NCBI GenBank assembly: GCA_022072095.1 | Contig: JAJVIJ010000052.1 | Span: 2,793-59,673 of the forward strand | Source of the DNA: Rhodocyclaceae bacterium | GTDB lineage: Bacteria; Pseudomonadota; Gammaproteobacteria; Burkholderiales; Rhodocyclaceae | Length of the DNA stretch: 56,881 nucleotides | Reading direction: 5' to 3' | Shown here: in pieces, positions 34,383 to 45,203 of the stretch | How the letters are laid out: the number at the start of each line of letters is the position of its first letter | Position numbering within the stretch: position 1 is the first letter of the stretch | Translations under genes and position numbers: made by a program | The notes under the pieces: model-generated | Databases searched by the model: none | What the model was told of the DNA's origin: nothing | Seen by the model: the letters and a program-made list of their open reading frames with translations, nothing else

Positions 34383-35313
34383 TCCCGGATCCGGGTGGCT
34401 TCTTGATGTGTGCGCGTGGATGCGCGCTGTCATAGACGCGCGCCATGTGCTGGAAATCCAGATGGGTGTAGACCTGCGTGGTGGCAATGCTCGCGTGACC
34501 TAGAAACTCCTGGACCGCGCGCAGGTCGCTGCTCGATTGCAGCAGATGCGATGCGGAACTGTGCCGCAGCATGTGCGGATGGACCGGTTGCGACAGACCG
34601 CGCGCAGCGGCCAGCGCCGCCAGCCGGTACTGCAGGGCGCGCACCGACAGGCGGCGGCCGAAGCGGCTCACGAACAGGGCCGGCTCGTCCTCGCGTGCCA
34701 ATTCCCCCCGTACCGCGAGCCAGGCGCGCAACGCGCCGACCGCCTGTCGACCGACCGGCACGACCCGCGCCTTGCTGCGCTTGCCGAACACGCGCAGCTC
34801 GCCACCGGCCAGATCGGGCGCCGCCCCGACATCCAGGCCGACCAGCTCCGAGACCCGCAGCCCGGACGAGTAAGCCAGTTCGAACAGCGCCTGGTCGCGC
34901 AGCCCGAGCGCTCCCTCGGGCGCTCCGCCCAGTAGCCGGCTCGCCTGTTCCGGCGACAACACCGCCGGCAGGCGACGCGGCGTGCGCGGCGCGCGCAGGC
35001 CCAGGCTGGGATCCGCGCTCGCCAGGCCCTGGCGCAGGCGCCAGCGGAAAAAGCCGCGCCAAGCCGACAACATGCGCGCGAGCGACCGCCCCGAAAGCCC
35101 GCGCCCATGCCGCTCGGCAAGCGCCCGCCGCAGCCGGCCGGCATCCAGCCCGTTCAGGCCGCAGTCCGCGGCCGTCGCCAACAGGGCTTCGAGATCACCG
35201 CGATAGGCCGCGAGCGTCAACGGCGCCAGCCGCCGCTGCACACCCAGGTTCTCCAGATAGCGCGCGACCGACTCGCGATCGCTGTCGGCCGGCGGGTTCG
35301 GGTTCAGGTCCAT
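34375..35313 (-). CDS. xerC: Tyrosine recombinase XerC
   Basis: The 312-residue protein is of XerC size. The N-terminal SAM-like DNA-binding domain (about 12-100) is followed by the catalytic domain, with Arg153 (SSGLRVSEL), Lys178 or Lys181 (FGKRSKARVVP), His247 and Arg250 (HPHMLRHSSASHL), His273 (LGHASIATTQ) and the nucleophile Tyr282 (VYTHLD). It resolves chromosome dimers at dif with XerD. The order dapF-DUF484-xerC is standard in gammaproteobacteria. The start overlaps the end of the DUF484 gene by 10 bases, so this is housekeeping XerC, not a mobile integrase. Confidence 0.93.
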   Translation of the reverse strand: MDLNPNPPADSDRESVARYLENLGVQRRLAPLTLAAYRGDLEALLATAADCGLNGLDAGRLRRALAERHGRGLSGRSLARMLSAWRGFFRWRLRQGLASADPSLGLRAPRTPRRLPAVLSPEQASRLLGGAPEGALGLRDQALFELAYSSGLRVSELVGLDVGAAPDLAGGELRVFGKRSKARVVPVGRQAVGALRAWLAVRGELAREDEPALFVSRFGRRLSVRALQYRLAALAAARGLSQPVHPHMLRHSSASHLLQSSSDLRAVQEFLGHASIATTQVYTHLDFQHMARVYDSAHPRAHIKKPPGSGTT

Positions 35314-35960
35314 CCAAGGCGGCCGGCCAGCGCCGCCGCGATGCACTCGCCGATACGCTCCAGGAAGAGCGTCCCCATATCCGGATAGAACCGGCTCGCT
35401 TCTTCGGAGCCCAGGACCAGCAGTCCGCAGGCCTCGCCGGCGTGGCGCATCGAGACCAGCGCCACGGAACGGACGCGCTCGGGGTTCGACTCCAGCCAGC
35501 TGCGCGCCTCCTCCAGGCCGCTGGCACCGCAATAGGGTTGCGTGAGCGCCTGCGCATAGGCGCGCACGGCCTCGGTCACCGGCTCGAAGCGCGCATGCGT
35601 CGCCCGACCGGGCAAGGGCCACAGGCGCAGCGCGACGTGCGGCACGGCGAAGTCCTCGCGCAGATGCAACAGCACCGCCGCGCAAATCGCCTCGACGTCG
35701 GGCGCATTGAGCAGCGCCAGGGTCAGGCGATGCACCTTGTTGCCGATAGCGTCGTTTTCCTCGCCGAAGCGGATCAGCTCGGCGAGCTTGTGCTCGAACG
35801 CCTTGGCGCGATCGCGCAATGTCAGGATCTGGCGCTCGGTGATCGAAATCGTGCGTCCGCCGTGCGGGTGCGGCACCCAGATCTGCGCCAGCGTGTCGGC
35901 ATACATTTCGAAGAACTGCGGGTTGTCCTTCAGGAAACGGGCGACGTCTTCAGCTTTCAT
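35304..35960 (-). CDS. DUF484 (GAF-like) family protein
   Basis: The 218-residue protein has the DUF484 start ([35 protein letters not shown]) with the SLTERQ-like segment [16 protein letters not shown], a coiled-coil stretch (about 45-80) and a GAF-like C-terminal domain. Biochemical function is unknown, but the gene is almost always between dapF and xerC. It overlaps both neighbours (11 bases with dapF, 10 with xerC), suggesting tight co-expression. Confidence 0.88.
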   Translation of the reverse strand: MKAEDVARFLKDNPQFFEMYADTLAQIWVPHPHGGRTISITERQILTLRDRAKAFEHKLAELIRFGEENDAIGNKVHRLTLALLNAPDVEAICAAVLLHLREDFAVPHVALRLWPLPGRATHARFEPVTEAVRAYAQALTQPYCGASGLEEARSWLESNPERVRSVALVSMRHAGEACGLLVLGSEEASRFYPDMGTLFLERIGECIAAALAGRLGWT

Positions 35961-36819
35961 CGTGATCCTTCATCGAGGTTTCGGGGTCGGGCAGCTCGAT
36001 CTCGCCGCGGAAAACGGTGACGGCCGGCCCGGTCATGAGCACCGGCTGTCCAGGTCCGGCCCAGGCCACCGTCAGCGCACCACCGCGCGTATGCACGCGC
36101 ACCGGCGTATCCAGCAGGCCGCGCCGGATGCCGGCCACGGCTGCGGCGCAGGCGCCGGTGCCGCAGGCCAGGGTCTCGCCGGCGCCGCGCTCCCAGACGC
36201 GCAGACGCAGGCTGTGGCGGTCGCAAACCTGCGCGTAGCCGACGTTCACGCGTTGCGGGAAGCGTTCATGCCTCTCCAGCAGCGGCCCGTCGCGGGTCAC
36301 CGGCGCCGTGTCCACGTCGGCCACGATCTGCACGACATGCGGATTGCCCATGGACAGCGCGGTCACGGCCAACACACGCCCGTCCAGCGCCAGCGGCTGG
36401 ACCACGGCAGCGCTGTCCGACACGAACGGAATCCGCGCCGGATCGAAAACCGGCTCGCCCATGTCGACCGTGACCTGGCCGTCAGCCTCCAGGCGCGGCA
36501 CGATCACGCCGGCGCGCGTGTCGACGCGGATCTCGGCCTTGCGCGCGAGCCCCTGATCGTGGACGAAGCGTGCGAAGCAGCGGGCGCCGTTGCCGCACTG
36601 CTCCACCTCGCCGCCATCGGCATTGAAGATGCGGTAGCGAAAATCGGTGTCGGCGCGCGTCGGCGGCTCGACGATCAGCAATTGATCGCAGCCGATGCCG
36701 ACGTGGCGGTCGGCGAGCCGGCGCACCAGCGCGGCATCCGGCCGGAAAGTCTGGCGCACCGCATCGATGACGACGAAATCGTTGCCCAGGCCGTGCATCT
36801 TGGTGAATGCGAGCCTCAT
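35950..36819 (-). CDS. dapF: Diaminopimelate epimerase DapF
   Basis: The 289-residue enzyme interconverts LL- and meso-diaminopimelate for lysine and peptidoglycan. The N-terminus is [15 protein letters not shown]. The two catalytic cysteines lie in the mirrored motifs EQCGNGARC and ACGTGACAA. It has the usual two-fold pseudo-symmetry and normal length, with a short polar C-terminal extension ([13 protein letters not shown]). The start overlaps the stop of the CoA-binding protein gene (ATGA). Confidence 0.95.
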   Translation of the reverse strand: MRLAFTKMHGLGNDFVVIDAVRQTFRPDAALVRRLADRHVGIGCDQLLIVEPPTRADTDFRYRIFNADGGEVEQCGNGARCFARFVHDQGLARKAEIRVDTRAGVIVPRLEADGQVTVDMGEPVFDPARIPFVSDSAAVVQPLALDGRVLAVTALSMGNPHVVQIVADVDTAPVTRDGPLLERHERFPQRVNVGYAQVCDRHSLRLRVWERGAGETLACGTGACAAAVAGIRRGLLDTPVRVHTRGGALTVAWAGPGQPVLMTGPAVTVFRGEIELPDPETSMKDHDES

Positions 36820-37232
36820 TGCCGGCACAGCGCGTGATAGTCGCGCAGCACGCAGCGGTCCATGACCACCATGATGCCGGCGGCGCGCGCGCGCGCCGCT
36901 GCCGCCGTATCCACGACGCCGTCCTGCAACCACAGGCGCGGCAGGCGCAGGCGGATGCAGTCGTCGACGATCGACGCCACGTGTTCCGGACGCCGGAACA
37001 CGTCCACCATGTCCACCGGACAAGGCAGCTCGTCGAGCGTGGCGCAGGCGCGCTCGCCCAACACCTCGCCGCCGCTGGGGTGCACCGGAATGATGCGAAT
37101 TCCATAATTTTGCAGTGCGCGCGCCACCCCGTAGCTGGGCCGGCTCGGATTGGGCGACAGCCCGACCACGGCCAGCACACGCATGCTCGCGAGCAGCGCC
37201 GCGATCTCGGTGAGGGGCGGGTTCTGGAACAT
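36816..37232 (-). CDS. CoA-binding-domain protein (YccU type)
   Basis: The 138-residue single Rossmann domain has [21 protein letters not shown] (nucleotide-binding loop), [42 protein letters not shown] and [16 protein letters not shown]. These match the YccU/CoA-binding family, related to the CoA-binding part of succinyl-CoA synthetase. The cellular role is not established. The start was taken at ATG 37232, which gives the usual MFQNP beginning. Confidence 0.9.
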   Translation of the reverse strand: MFQNPPLTEIAALLASMRVLAVVGLSPNPSRPSYGVARALQNYGIRIIPVHPSGGEVLGERACATLDELPCPVDMVDVFRRPEHVASIVDDCIRLRLPRLWLQDGVVDTAAAARARAAGIMVVMDRCVLRDYHALCRQ

Positions 37233-37294
37233 TCCGGCATTGTACAAGCACACGCCTGCCGTCCTGCCGGGCGCATGGGCCGCGGCAGTGCGCA

Positions 37295-38176
37295 TCAGTA
37301 CACCGGTTTCTCGCCGGCTGGCCGGGTCTTGAAGCGCTTGTGTGTCCACAGGTACTGCTCCGGACAGGCGCGCACCGCCGTTTCGATGAAGCGGTTCATG
37401 CGCGCCACATCCTCCGCGACATCCGGCCCGGGAAAATCGGTCCATGGCGGCTCGATGCGCACGCGATAGCGCCCGCGTGGCAGCATGTGCACCTGCACTG
37501 GCAGCACGCGCGCGCCGCTCGCGCGGGCGATGCGCGGCAGCGCGCTGACCGTTGCTGCCGCGACGCCGAAAAATGGCACGAACAGCGCGTCGCGCGCACC
37601 GAAATCGAGATCCGGCAGATAGTAGAAAGGCAGGCCCTCCGCCATCGCCCGCAGCGCCGGCCGCAAGCCCTGTTGGCGCGACAGCAGCACCGGTTCGCCG
37701 AAGCGGGAACGGCCGGCCAGCAGCGCCGCATCGAACACCGGGTTCTTCTGCCTGGAATAGACGCTGACCATGCGCCGCTCCAGGCCGAGCCGTGCCCAGC
37801 CCATGTCCAGGCCGACAAAATGTGGCACCAGCAGCAAGGTCGGACGCGTCGGCTCCGCCATCAGGTATTCCAGGCCGGTCACGTCCACCAGCCTCCTCAG
37901 TCGCGCCGGACTCGCCCACCAGGCGAGCGCGTGATCCAGAAACGCACGTCCGAAGGCACGGAAATGCGCACGCACCCGCCGCGCCCGCATCCCGCGATCC
38001 AGATCCGGAAAACACAATGCGAGATTGATCGACGCGACGCGGCGTCGCTCGTGCCCCAGCGCCCACAGCAGCATGCCCAGCGCCTGTCCGAGTCCGGCCA
38101 GCCAGGCCGCGGGCAGGCAGGCGAGCGTGCGCATCAGCGCGAGCCCGACACGCGTCGCCCCATCGCCGACGCTCAT
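37295..38176 (-). CDS. HtrB/LpxL-family acyltransferase (HX4D)
   Basis: The 293-residue membrane-associated acyltransferase has an N-terminal hydrophobic anchor (about 10-40) and the catalytic HX4D motif HFVGLD. Other conserved blocks are [29 protein letters not shown] and [15 protein letters not shown]. Members transfer acyl chains to lipid A precursors or other lipids from acyl-ACP. The gene starts in an ATGA overlap with a second member of the family. Whether this is LpxL, LpxM or an unrelated lysophospholipid enzyme cannot be decided. Confidence 0.85.
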   Translation of the reverse strand: MSVGDGATRVGLALMRTLACLPAAWLAGLGQALGMLLWALGHERRRVASINLALCFPDLDRGMRARRVRAHFRAFGRAFLDHALAWWASPARLRRLVDVTGLEYLMAEPTRPTLLLVPHFVGLDMGWARLGLERRMVSVYSRQKNPVFDAALLAGRSRFGEPVLLSRQQGLRPALRAMAEGLPFYYLPDLDFGARDALFVPFFGVAAATVSALPRIARASGARVLPVQVHMLPRGRYRVRIEPPWTDFPGPDVAEDVARMNRFIETAVRACPEQYLWTHKRFKTRPAGEKPVY

Positions 38177-39087
38177 CGTGGTGCCTCGGCGGTCTTTGCC
38201 ACCTTGGCCGCCTCCGCCACATCCATCAATCCGTCGTGCGGCGGCGGCGCCCCGGATGGTACCTTGTAGCGGTTGTAGCCCCACAGATACTGCTCCGGCA
38301 ACTGCCGGATCAGGCCTTCCAGTGCCGCGTTGATCGCCGCCACCCGTGCCGGCAGCGCAGCGGGCAGCGGTTGCGTCGGCGGCACCACGGCGATGCGATA
38401 ACCGCGTCCACGCGCCAGCCGTTCGGCATAGACGAAGAACAGCGCCCGCCCCGGGCTCGCCAGGCGCGCGGCCAGCGTCATGGTGTAGGCCGGCCGGCCG
38501 AAGAACGGCGCCCACACGCCCTCACCGAAACTGGGCACCTGGTCGGGCAGCAGACCGACCAGTTCCCCGCGCCGGAGTGCGCCGAGCAGTGCGCGCACGC
38601 CGGCCAGATCCGGACGCGCGAGCTTGAGTCCGCCCTGTGCGCGGCTGGCCACGAGCAGCGGCGCGAGCCAGGCGAGCTTGGGCGGCCGATAGAGCACGGT
38701 CACTGGCCCCTGCAGCGCGCGGTAATACGCGAGAATCTCGAAACAGCCCAGGTGGGGCGTCAGCAGGACCACGCCGCTGCCCGTGGCGCAGGCGGCCGTG
38801 ATCGCCTCCCAGCCGCTGACTTCGACCACATGGCTGCGCGCCACCTCCGGCGCGCGCGCCCAGATCCACGGCATTTCCATCAGCGTGCGCCCGGCATGGG
38901 CGATCGCCCGGCGCGCGAGTCCCGGCGGCGGGGACGGGTACGCCGCGCGCAGGGCCTCGCGAAAATGCCGTCGATAAGTCGGTGACGAAGCATAGGCCAC
39001 CCAGCCCAGCAGCGCGCCGATGCCGTGCACGACGCGCAGCGGCAGGCGCGCATACAGGCGCAGGGCAAACGGCAGATCGGTCAGCAT
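38173..39087 (-). CDS. HtrB/LpxL-family acyltransferase (HX4E)
   Basis: The 304-residue paralogue of the downstream gene has the catalytic motif HLGCFE (HX4E) and the blocks VLYRPPKLAW, VGLLPDQVPSFGEGVWAPFFGRPAYT and PEQYLWGYNRYKVP. The C-terminal tail is Ala/Lys-rich. The start was taken at ATG 39087, because upstream in-frame ATGs add a tail without homology. The two enzymes have different acidic residues after the catalytic His and probably act in sequence on the same lipid. Confidence 0.85.
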   Translation of the reverse strand: MLTDLPFALRLYARLPLRVVHGIGALLGWVAYASSPTYRRHFREALRAAYPSPPPGLARRAIAHAGRTLMEMPWIWARAPEVARSHVVEVSGWEAITAACATGSGVVLLTPHLGCFEILAYYRALQGPVTVLYRPPKLAWLAPLLVASRAQGGLKLARPDLAGVRALLGALRRGELVGLLPDQVPSFGEGVWAPFFGRPAYTMTLAARLASPGRALFFVYAERLARGRGYRIAVVPPTQPLPAALPARVAAINAALEGLIRQLPEQYLWGYNRYKVPSGAPPPHDGLMDVAEAAKVAKTAEAPR

Positions 39088-39339
39088 GATCGGGGCGTCG
39101 GTGACATGGGATGAAAGCAGTCGGATCGGAGCGATCGCCTCGGGCTCTGTCAGTGGTCGAACATGGGGTGCCGCGTGCACGATCGTGCAGCGCGGCCCCA
39201 TGCCGCACTGCTAGAATCGCCGGACCGCCGAGTTAAGCAGACAACTTGCAGGGCGGACAAATACTGCTAAAGCGTCACCTGCTCGCGCCCCGGGAGCCGG
39301 TACGCCGGACAACCATGGGGCAGCACAGGAGCCGTTGCC
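39088..39339 (+). promoter_or_regulatory. metK upstream region with a TAGAAT -10 candidate
   Basis: TAGAAT at 39212-39217 would start a metK transcript with a leader of about 120 nt. A Shine-Dalgarno AGGAG (39327-39331) sits 8 bases before the GTG start. The leader lacks recognisable features of SAM or SAH riboswitches. The same TAGAATCG sequence precedes ilvE. Confidence 0.4.
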
Positions 39340-40503
<1,164 letters not shown>

Positions 40504-40510
40504 CCGTCAC

Positions 40511-40527
40511 CGCGTGCGCTGCACGCG
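40511..40527 (+). terminator. Hairpin just after metK
   Basis: CGCGTGC and GCACGCG pair perfectly around GCT, starting eight bases after the metK stop. There is no T run. It may be a weak terminator or a 3'-end stabilising stem; the remaining 200 bases up to aceB contain no gene I can support. Confidence 0.35.
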
Positions 40528-40727
40528 TCCGACACGGCGGCGAACGGGTGCCGAGAAAGCCCCGCTCGCCGCCTCTGGAATCGGCATCCTCCACCGCGGG
40601 ATATTTCACGGGTTCATGGTCCGACCCGGGTGTCCCGCGCACATCAGATGCGCGAGAATATCGCCCTTTTTCACCGCCACGACGCAGTGCCCGGCCGTCG
40701 GCCCCCAACATCAGGCAAGGAGAATCC

Positions 40728-42323
<1,596 letters not shown>

Positions 42324-42352
42324 GTCCCAGATGCCGCCGGCGCTGGCGGACG

Positions 42353-45046
42353 TCAACGCCCCAGTGCCAGCACCCCATGCATCACGGCCGGATCGTCCGG
42401 GTTCTTCGACAGCGCAAAGCCCAGGCTGGCGACGAACTTCAGCATCCGGCCGTTCTCGGCCAGGAACTCCCCGGTCATGTACTTGAGGCCGCGGCTGCGC
42501 GCGCTCTCGATCAAGAGCGTCATCAGCCTGCGCGCGAGCCCCCGACCCTGCCAATCGTCGGCAACGACGACCGCGAACTCGCAGCTTCGGCCATCCGGGT
42601 TGATGGCGTAACGGCAGACCCCGACCTCGCGTTCCCGACCCTCGTGCTCGACGGTCGCGACCAGTGCCATTTCCCGGTCATAGTCGATCTGGGTCATGCG
42701 CGCGAGCACCGATTGCGGCAGATCGCGAAACGTGCTCATGAAGCGGAAGTACTTCGATTCCGGTGACAGGTTGCGGACGAACTCGACCTCGAGCTCCGCG
42801 TCCTCCGGCCGGATCGGCCGGATCGATACCTCGGTGCCATCCCGGGCGACCCAGTGCGTCGCCAGGTGAGCCGGATACGGGTGGATGGCCATATGATCGT
42901 AGCGGCCAGCGGCCGGCGATACCTGATCGATGACGATGCGCGCATCCACCGCCACGGCTCCGGCCTCGTCGACGATCAGGGGATTGATGTCCATCTCGCG
43001 TATCCAGGGCAGCTCGCACACCATTTCCGAAACGCGCAGCAGCACCTGCACCAATGCCTCGCGGTTCGCCGGCGGCATGTCGCGGAACGCGCCCAGCATC
43101 TGCGCGATGCGCGTCGAATCGATCATGTCCCGCGCCAGATAGGCGTTGAGCGGCGGCAGCGCGACGGCCCGATCCCGGTGCAGTTCAACGCGTGTGCCAC
43201 CCTCGGCGAAGGTGATGGCCGGACCGAACACCTCGTCGCGAATCACGCCGACGAAGAGCTCGCGGCCGTGGCGCTTGCGCACCATCGGTTCGATCGCGAC
43301 GCCGTTGATGTCGACCCCGGGCAGACGCGCCCGCACGTGCTCCTGGATCTCCTGGAAGGTCGAACGCACCGACGACAGCGTGGAAACGTTCAGGCGCACG
43401 CCGCCGGCATCGCTCTTGTGCGTGATCTGTGGCGAATCGATCTTCATCGCCACCGGCAGGCCGAGCTCCTCCGCATACACCATGGCCTCGGTGGCCGAAC
43501 GCGCGATCACCGTTTGCGCGATCGGAATATGGAACGCGGCGAGAATGGCCTTCGATTCCATCTCGCTCAGCAGGAGTCGCCCTTCCATGAGAGCGGTTTC
43601 GATGACCAGGCGGGCGCTGTCCACCGACGGCGGCTGCAGATCGCCGCTCAAAGGCGGCGGCGTCTGCCGCAACAGCTGCTGGTTACGGAAGAAGCTCGAA
43701 ATGTGGTGAAACATCTCCACCGCCGGCTCCGGCGTGCGCAACGTCGGGATGCGCGCCTGCTGAAAGCGCTCGCGCGCCTCGCGCACCTGTTCCTCGCCCA
43801 TCCAGCAGGTGACCACCGGCTTGTTCGATTCGGCAGCCGCGGCGATCACCGCTTCGGCGGCCGCCAGCGGATCGGTCATCGCCTGCGGCGTCAGTACCGC
43901 CAGCACTCCATCGACCCCTTCGTCGTTGAGGCAGGCCGTGACCGCGGCGCGGTAGCGCTCCGGGTCGGCGTCGCCGATCAGGTCGATGGGATTGCTGTGC
44001 GACCAGTTGGCCGGCAGGGCGGCGTCGAGCTGCGCGATCGTGGCGTCGCCCAGCTTCGCCAGCGGGATATCCAGGTCGGCGGCCCGGTCCGCGGCGATCA
44101 CCCCCGGTCCGCCGCCATTGGTCAGGATCGCCAGGCGGTCGCCACGGGGCCGGAAGTGCGAGAACAGCGCACTGGTCGCCGCGAACAGTTGCGTCAGGTT
44201 GTACAGACGCACGACACCGGCGCGACGCAATGCCGCCTCGAACACGTCGTCCGAACCCACCAGCGAGCCGGTATGCGAGCGGGCCGCCTGCGAACCCACC
44301 GGATGGCGCCCGACCTTGATCAGGAGCACCGGCTTCACCCTGGCGGCGGCGCGCAGCGCGCTCATGAAATGGCGCGCATCGCGGATACCCTCGATGTACA
44401 GGAAAATGCTGTCGGTCTTGAGATCGGCGACCAGGTAATCGAGGATCTCGCCGAAATCGACATCGGCGGTGCCGCCCACCGAAATGACACTGGAGAAACC
44501 GACGCCATTCGAACGCGCCCAGTCCAGAATGGCGGTGCAGAGCGCGCCGGACTGCGACACGAAGCCGATCGGCCCATCCCTGCCGCCTCCGCGGGCGAAG
44601 GTGGCATTGAGGCCGATCTGGGGGCGGATCAGCCCCAGACAATTCGGCCCCAGCAGACGCACCCGATGACGGCGGGCGTTCTCCACCATCGCGCGCTCGA
44701 GCATGGCGCCGGCGGGACCGGTTTCGGAGAACCCGGCGCTGATCACCACCGCGGAACGTACGCCCGCGCGGCCGCAGCTCTCGATCACCTCCGGCACGCG
44801 CCGGGCCGGGGTCACGACCACGGCGAGGTCGACGCGCTGCGGAATCTGTTCCGGGCTGGCAAAACACGGCACGCCCTGCACCGTCGTCGTGTGCTTAGGG
44901 TTCACCACGTAGAGCTTGCCCTGATATCCGGACGCCAGCATGTTCTTGACGACGACCTCGCCCACCGATCCAGGACGTTCCGACCCGCCTATGACGGCAA
45001 CCGAGTCGGGAGCAAACAGCGGTTTCAGGTAGTGATGGACGTTCAT
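42353..45046 (-). CDS. patZ: PatZ/YfiQ-type protein lysine acetyltransferase (acyl-CoA synthetase NDP-forming fused to GNAT)
   Basis: The 897-residue protein has a CoA-binding Rossmann domain (about 1-135: LFAPDSVAVIGGSERPGSVGE), succinyl-CoA-ligase-like domains (GPNCLGL, GFVSQSGALCTAILDW, ILTNGGGPGVIAAD), an ATP-grasp domain (about 480-700) and a C-terminal GNAT domain (about 730-897: IRPIRPEDAELE, VVVADDWQGRGLARRLM). This matches PatZ/Pka of enterobacteria, which acetylates and silences acetyl-CoA synthetase. The GNAT acetyl-CoA loop Q-G-R-G-L-A is intact. The start was taken at ATG 45046. It is convergent with aceB, which fits control of acetate metabolism. Confidence 0.88.
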   Translation of the reverse strand: MNVHHYLKPLFAPDSVAVIGGSERPGSVGEVVVKNMLASGYQGKLYVVNPKHTTTVQGVPCFASPEQIPQRVDLAVVVTPARRVPEVIESCGRAGVRSAVVISAGFSETGPAGAMLERAMVENARRHRVRLLGPNCLGLIRPQIGLNATFARGGGRDGPIGFVSQSGALCTAILDWARSNGVGFSSVISVGGTADVDFGEILDYLVADLKTDSIFLYIEGIRDARHFMSALRAAARVKPVLLIKVGRHPVGSQAARSHTGSLVGSDDVFEAALRRAGVVRLYNLTQLFAATSALFSHFRPRGDRLAILTNGGGPGVIAADRAADLDIPLAKLGDATIAQLDAALPANWSHSNPIDLIGDADPERYRAAVTACLNDEGVDGVLAVLTPQAMTDPLAAAEAVIAAAAESNKPVVTCWMGEEQVREARERFQQARIPTLRTPEPAVEMFHHISSFFRNQQLLRQTPPPLSGDLQPPSVDSARLVIETALMEGRLLLSEMESKAILAAFHIPIAQTVIARSATEAMVYAEELGLPVAMKIDSPQITHKSDAGGVRLNVSTLSSVRSTFQEIQEHVRARLPGVDINGVAIEPMVRKRHGRELFVGVIRDEVFGPAITFAEGGTRVELHRDRAVALPPLNAYLARDMIDSTRIAQMLGAFRDMPPANREALVQVLLRVSEMVCELPWIREMDINPLIVDEAGAVAVDARIVIDQVSPAAGRYDHMAIHPYPAHLATHWVARDGTEVSIRPIRPEDAELEVEFVRNLSPESKYFRFMSTFRDLPQSVLARMTQIDYDREMALVATVEHEGREREVGVCRYAINPDGRSCEFAVVVADDWQGRGLARRLMTLLIESARSRGLKYMTGEFLAENGRMLKFVASLGFALSKNPDDPAVMHGVLALGR

Positions 45047-45203
45047 GTCTTCGAACCCTGGTGACTCGCCCGCCGGCCACACGCACCCCGGGCTCAGCAG
45101 GTCATATATTGCCCCGCATTATTGCACCGCAGCAATCCACTGCGGCAATCCATGCACCCGCGTGCAGAGACGGGGCGGGGACGGGCGCATACCCCGAGAC
45201 CGA
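45047..45203 (-). promoter_or_regulatory. patZ upstream region with an inverted repeat
   Basis: CCGCAG (45127-45132) and CTGCGG (45140-45145) pair around CAATCCA. The octamer GCAATCCA occurs twice here as a direct repeat. An AT-rich patch (CATATATTG) lies closer to the gene and could hold the -10. No regulator can be named. Confidence 0.3.

Noticed and set aside
34375-35313. Tyrosine recombinase as the integrase of a mobile element
   Set aside because: Its place in the dapF-DUF484-xerC block and its XerC-like length show that it is the chromosomal housekeeping recombinase.
39218-39339. SAM or SAH riboswitch in the metK leader
   Set aside because: I looked for the conserved helices and sequence blocks of the SAM-I, SAM-II and SAH types and saw none.
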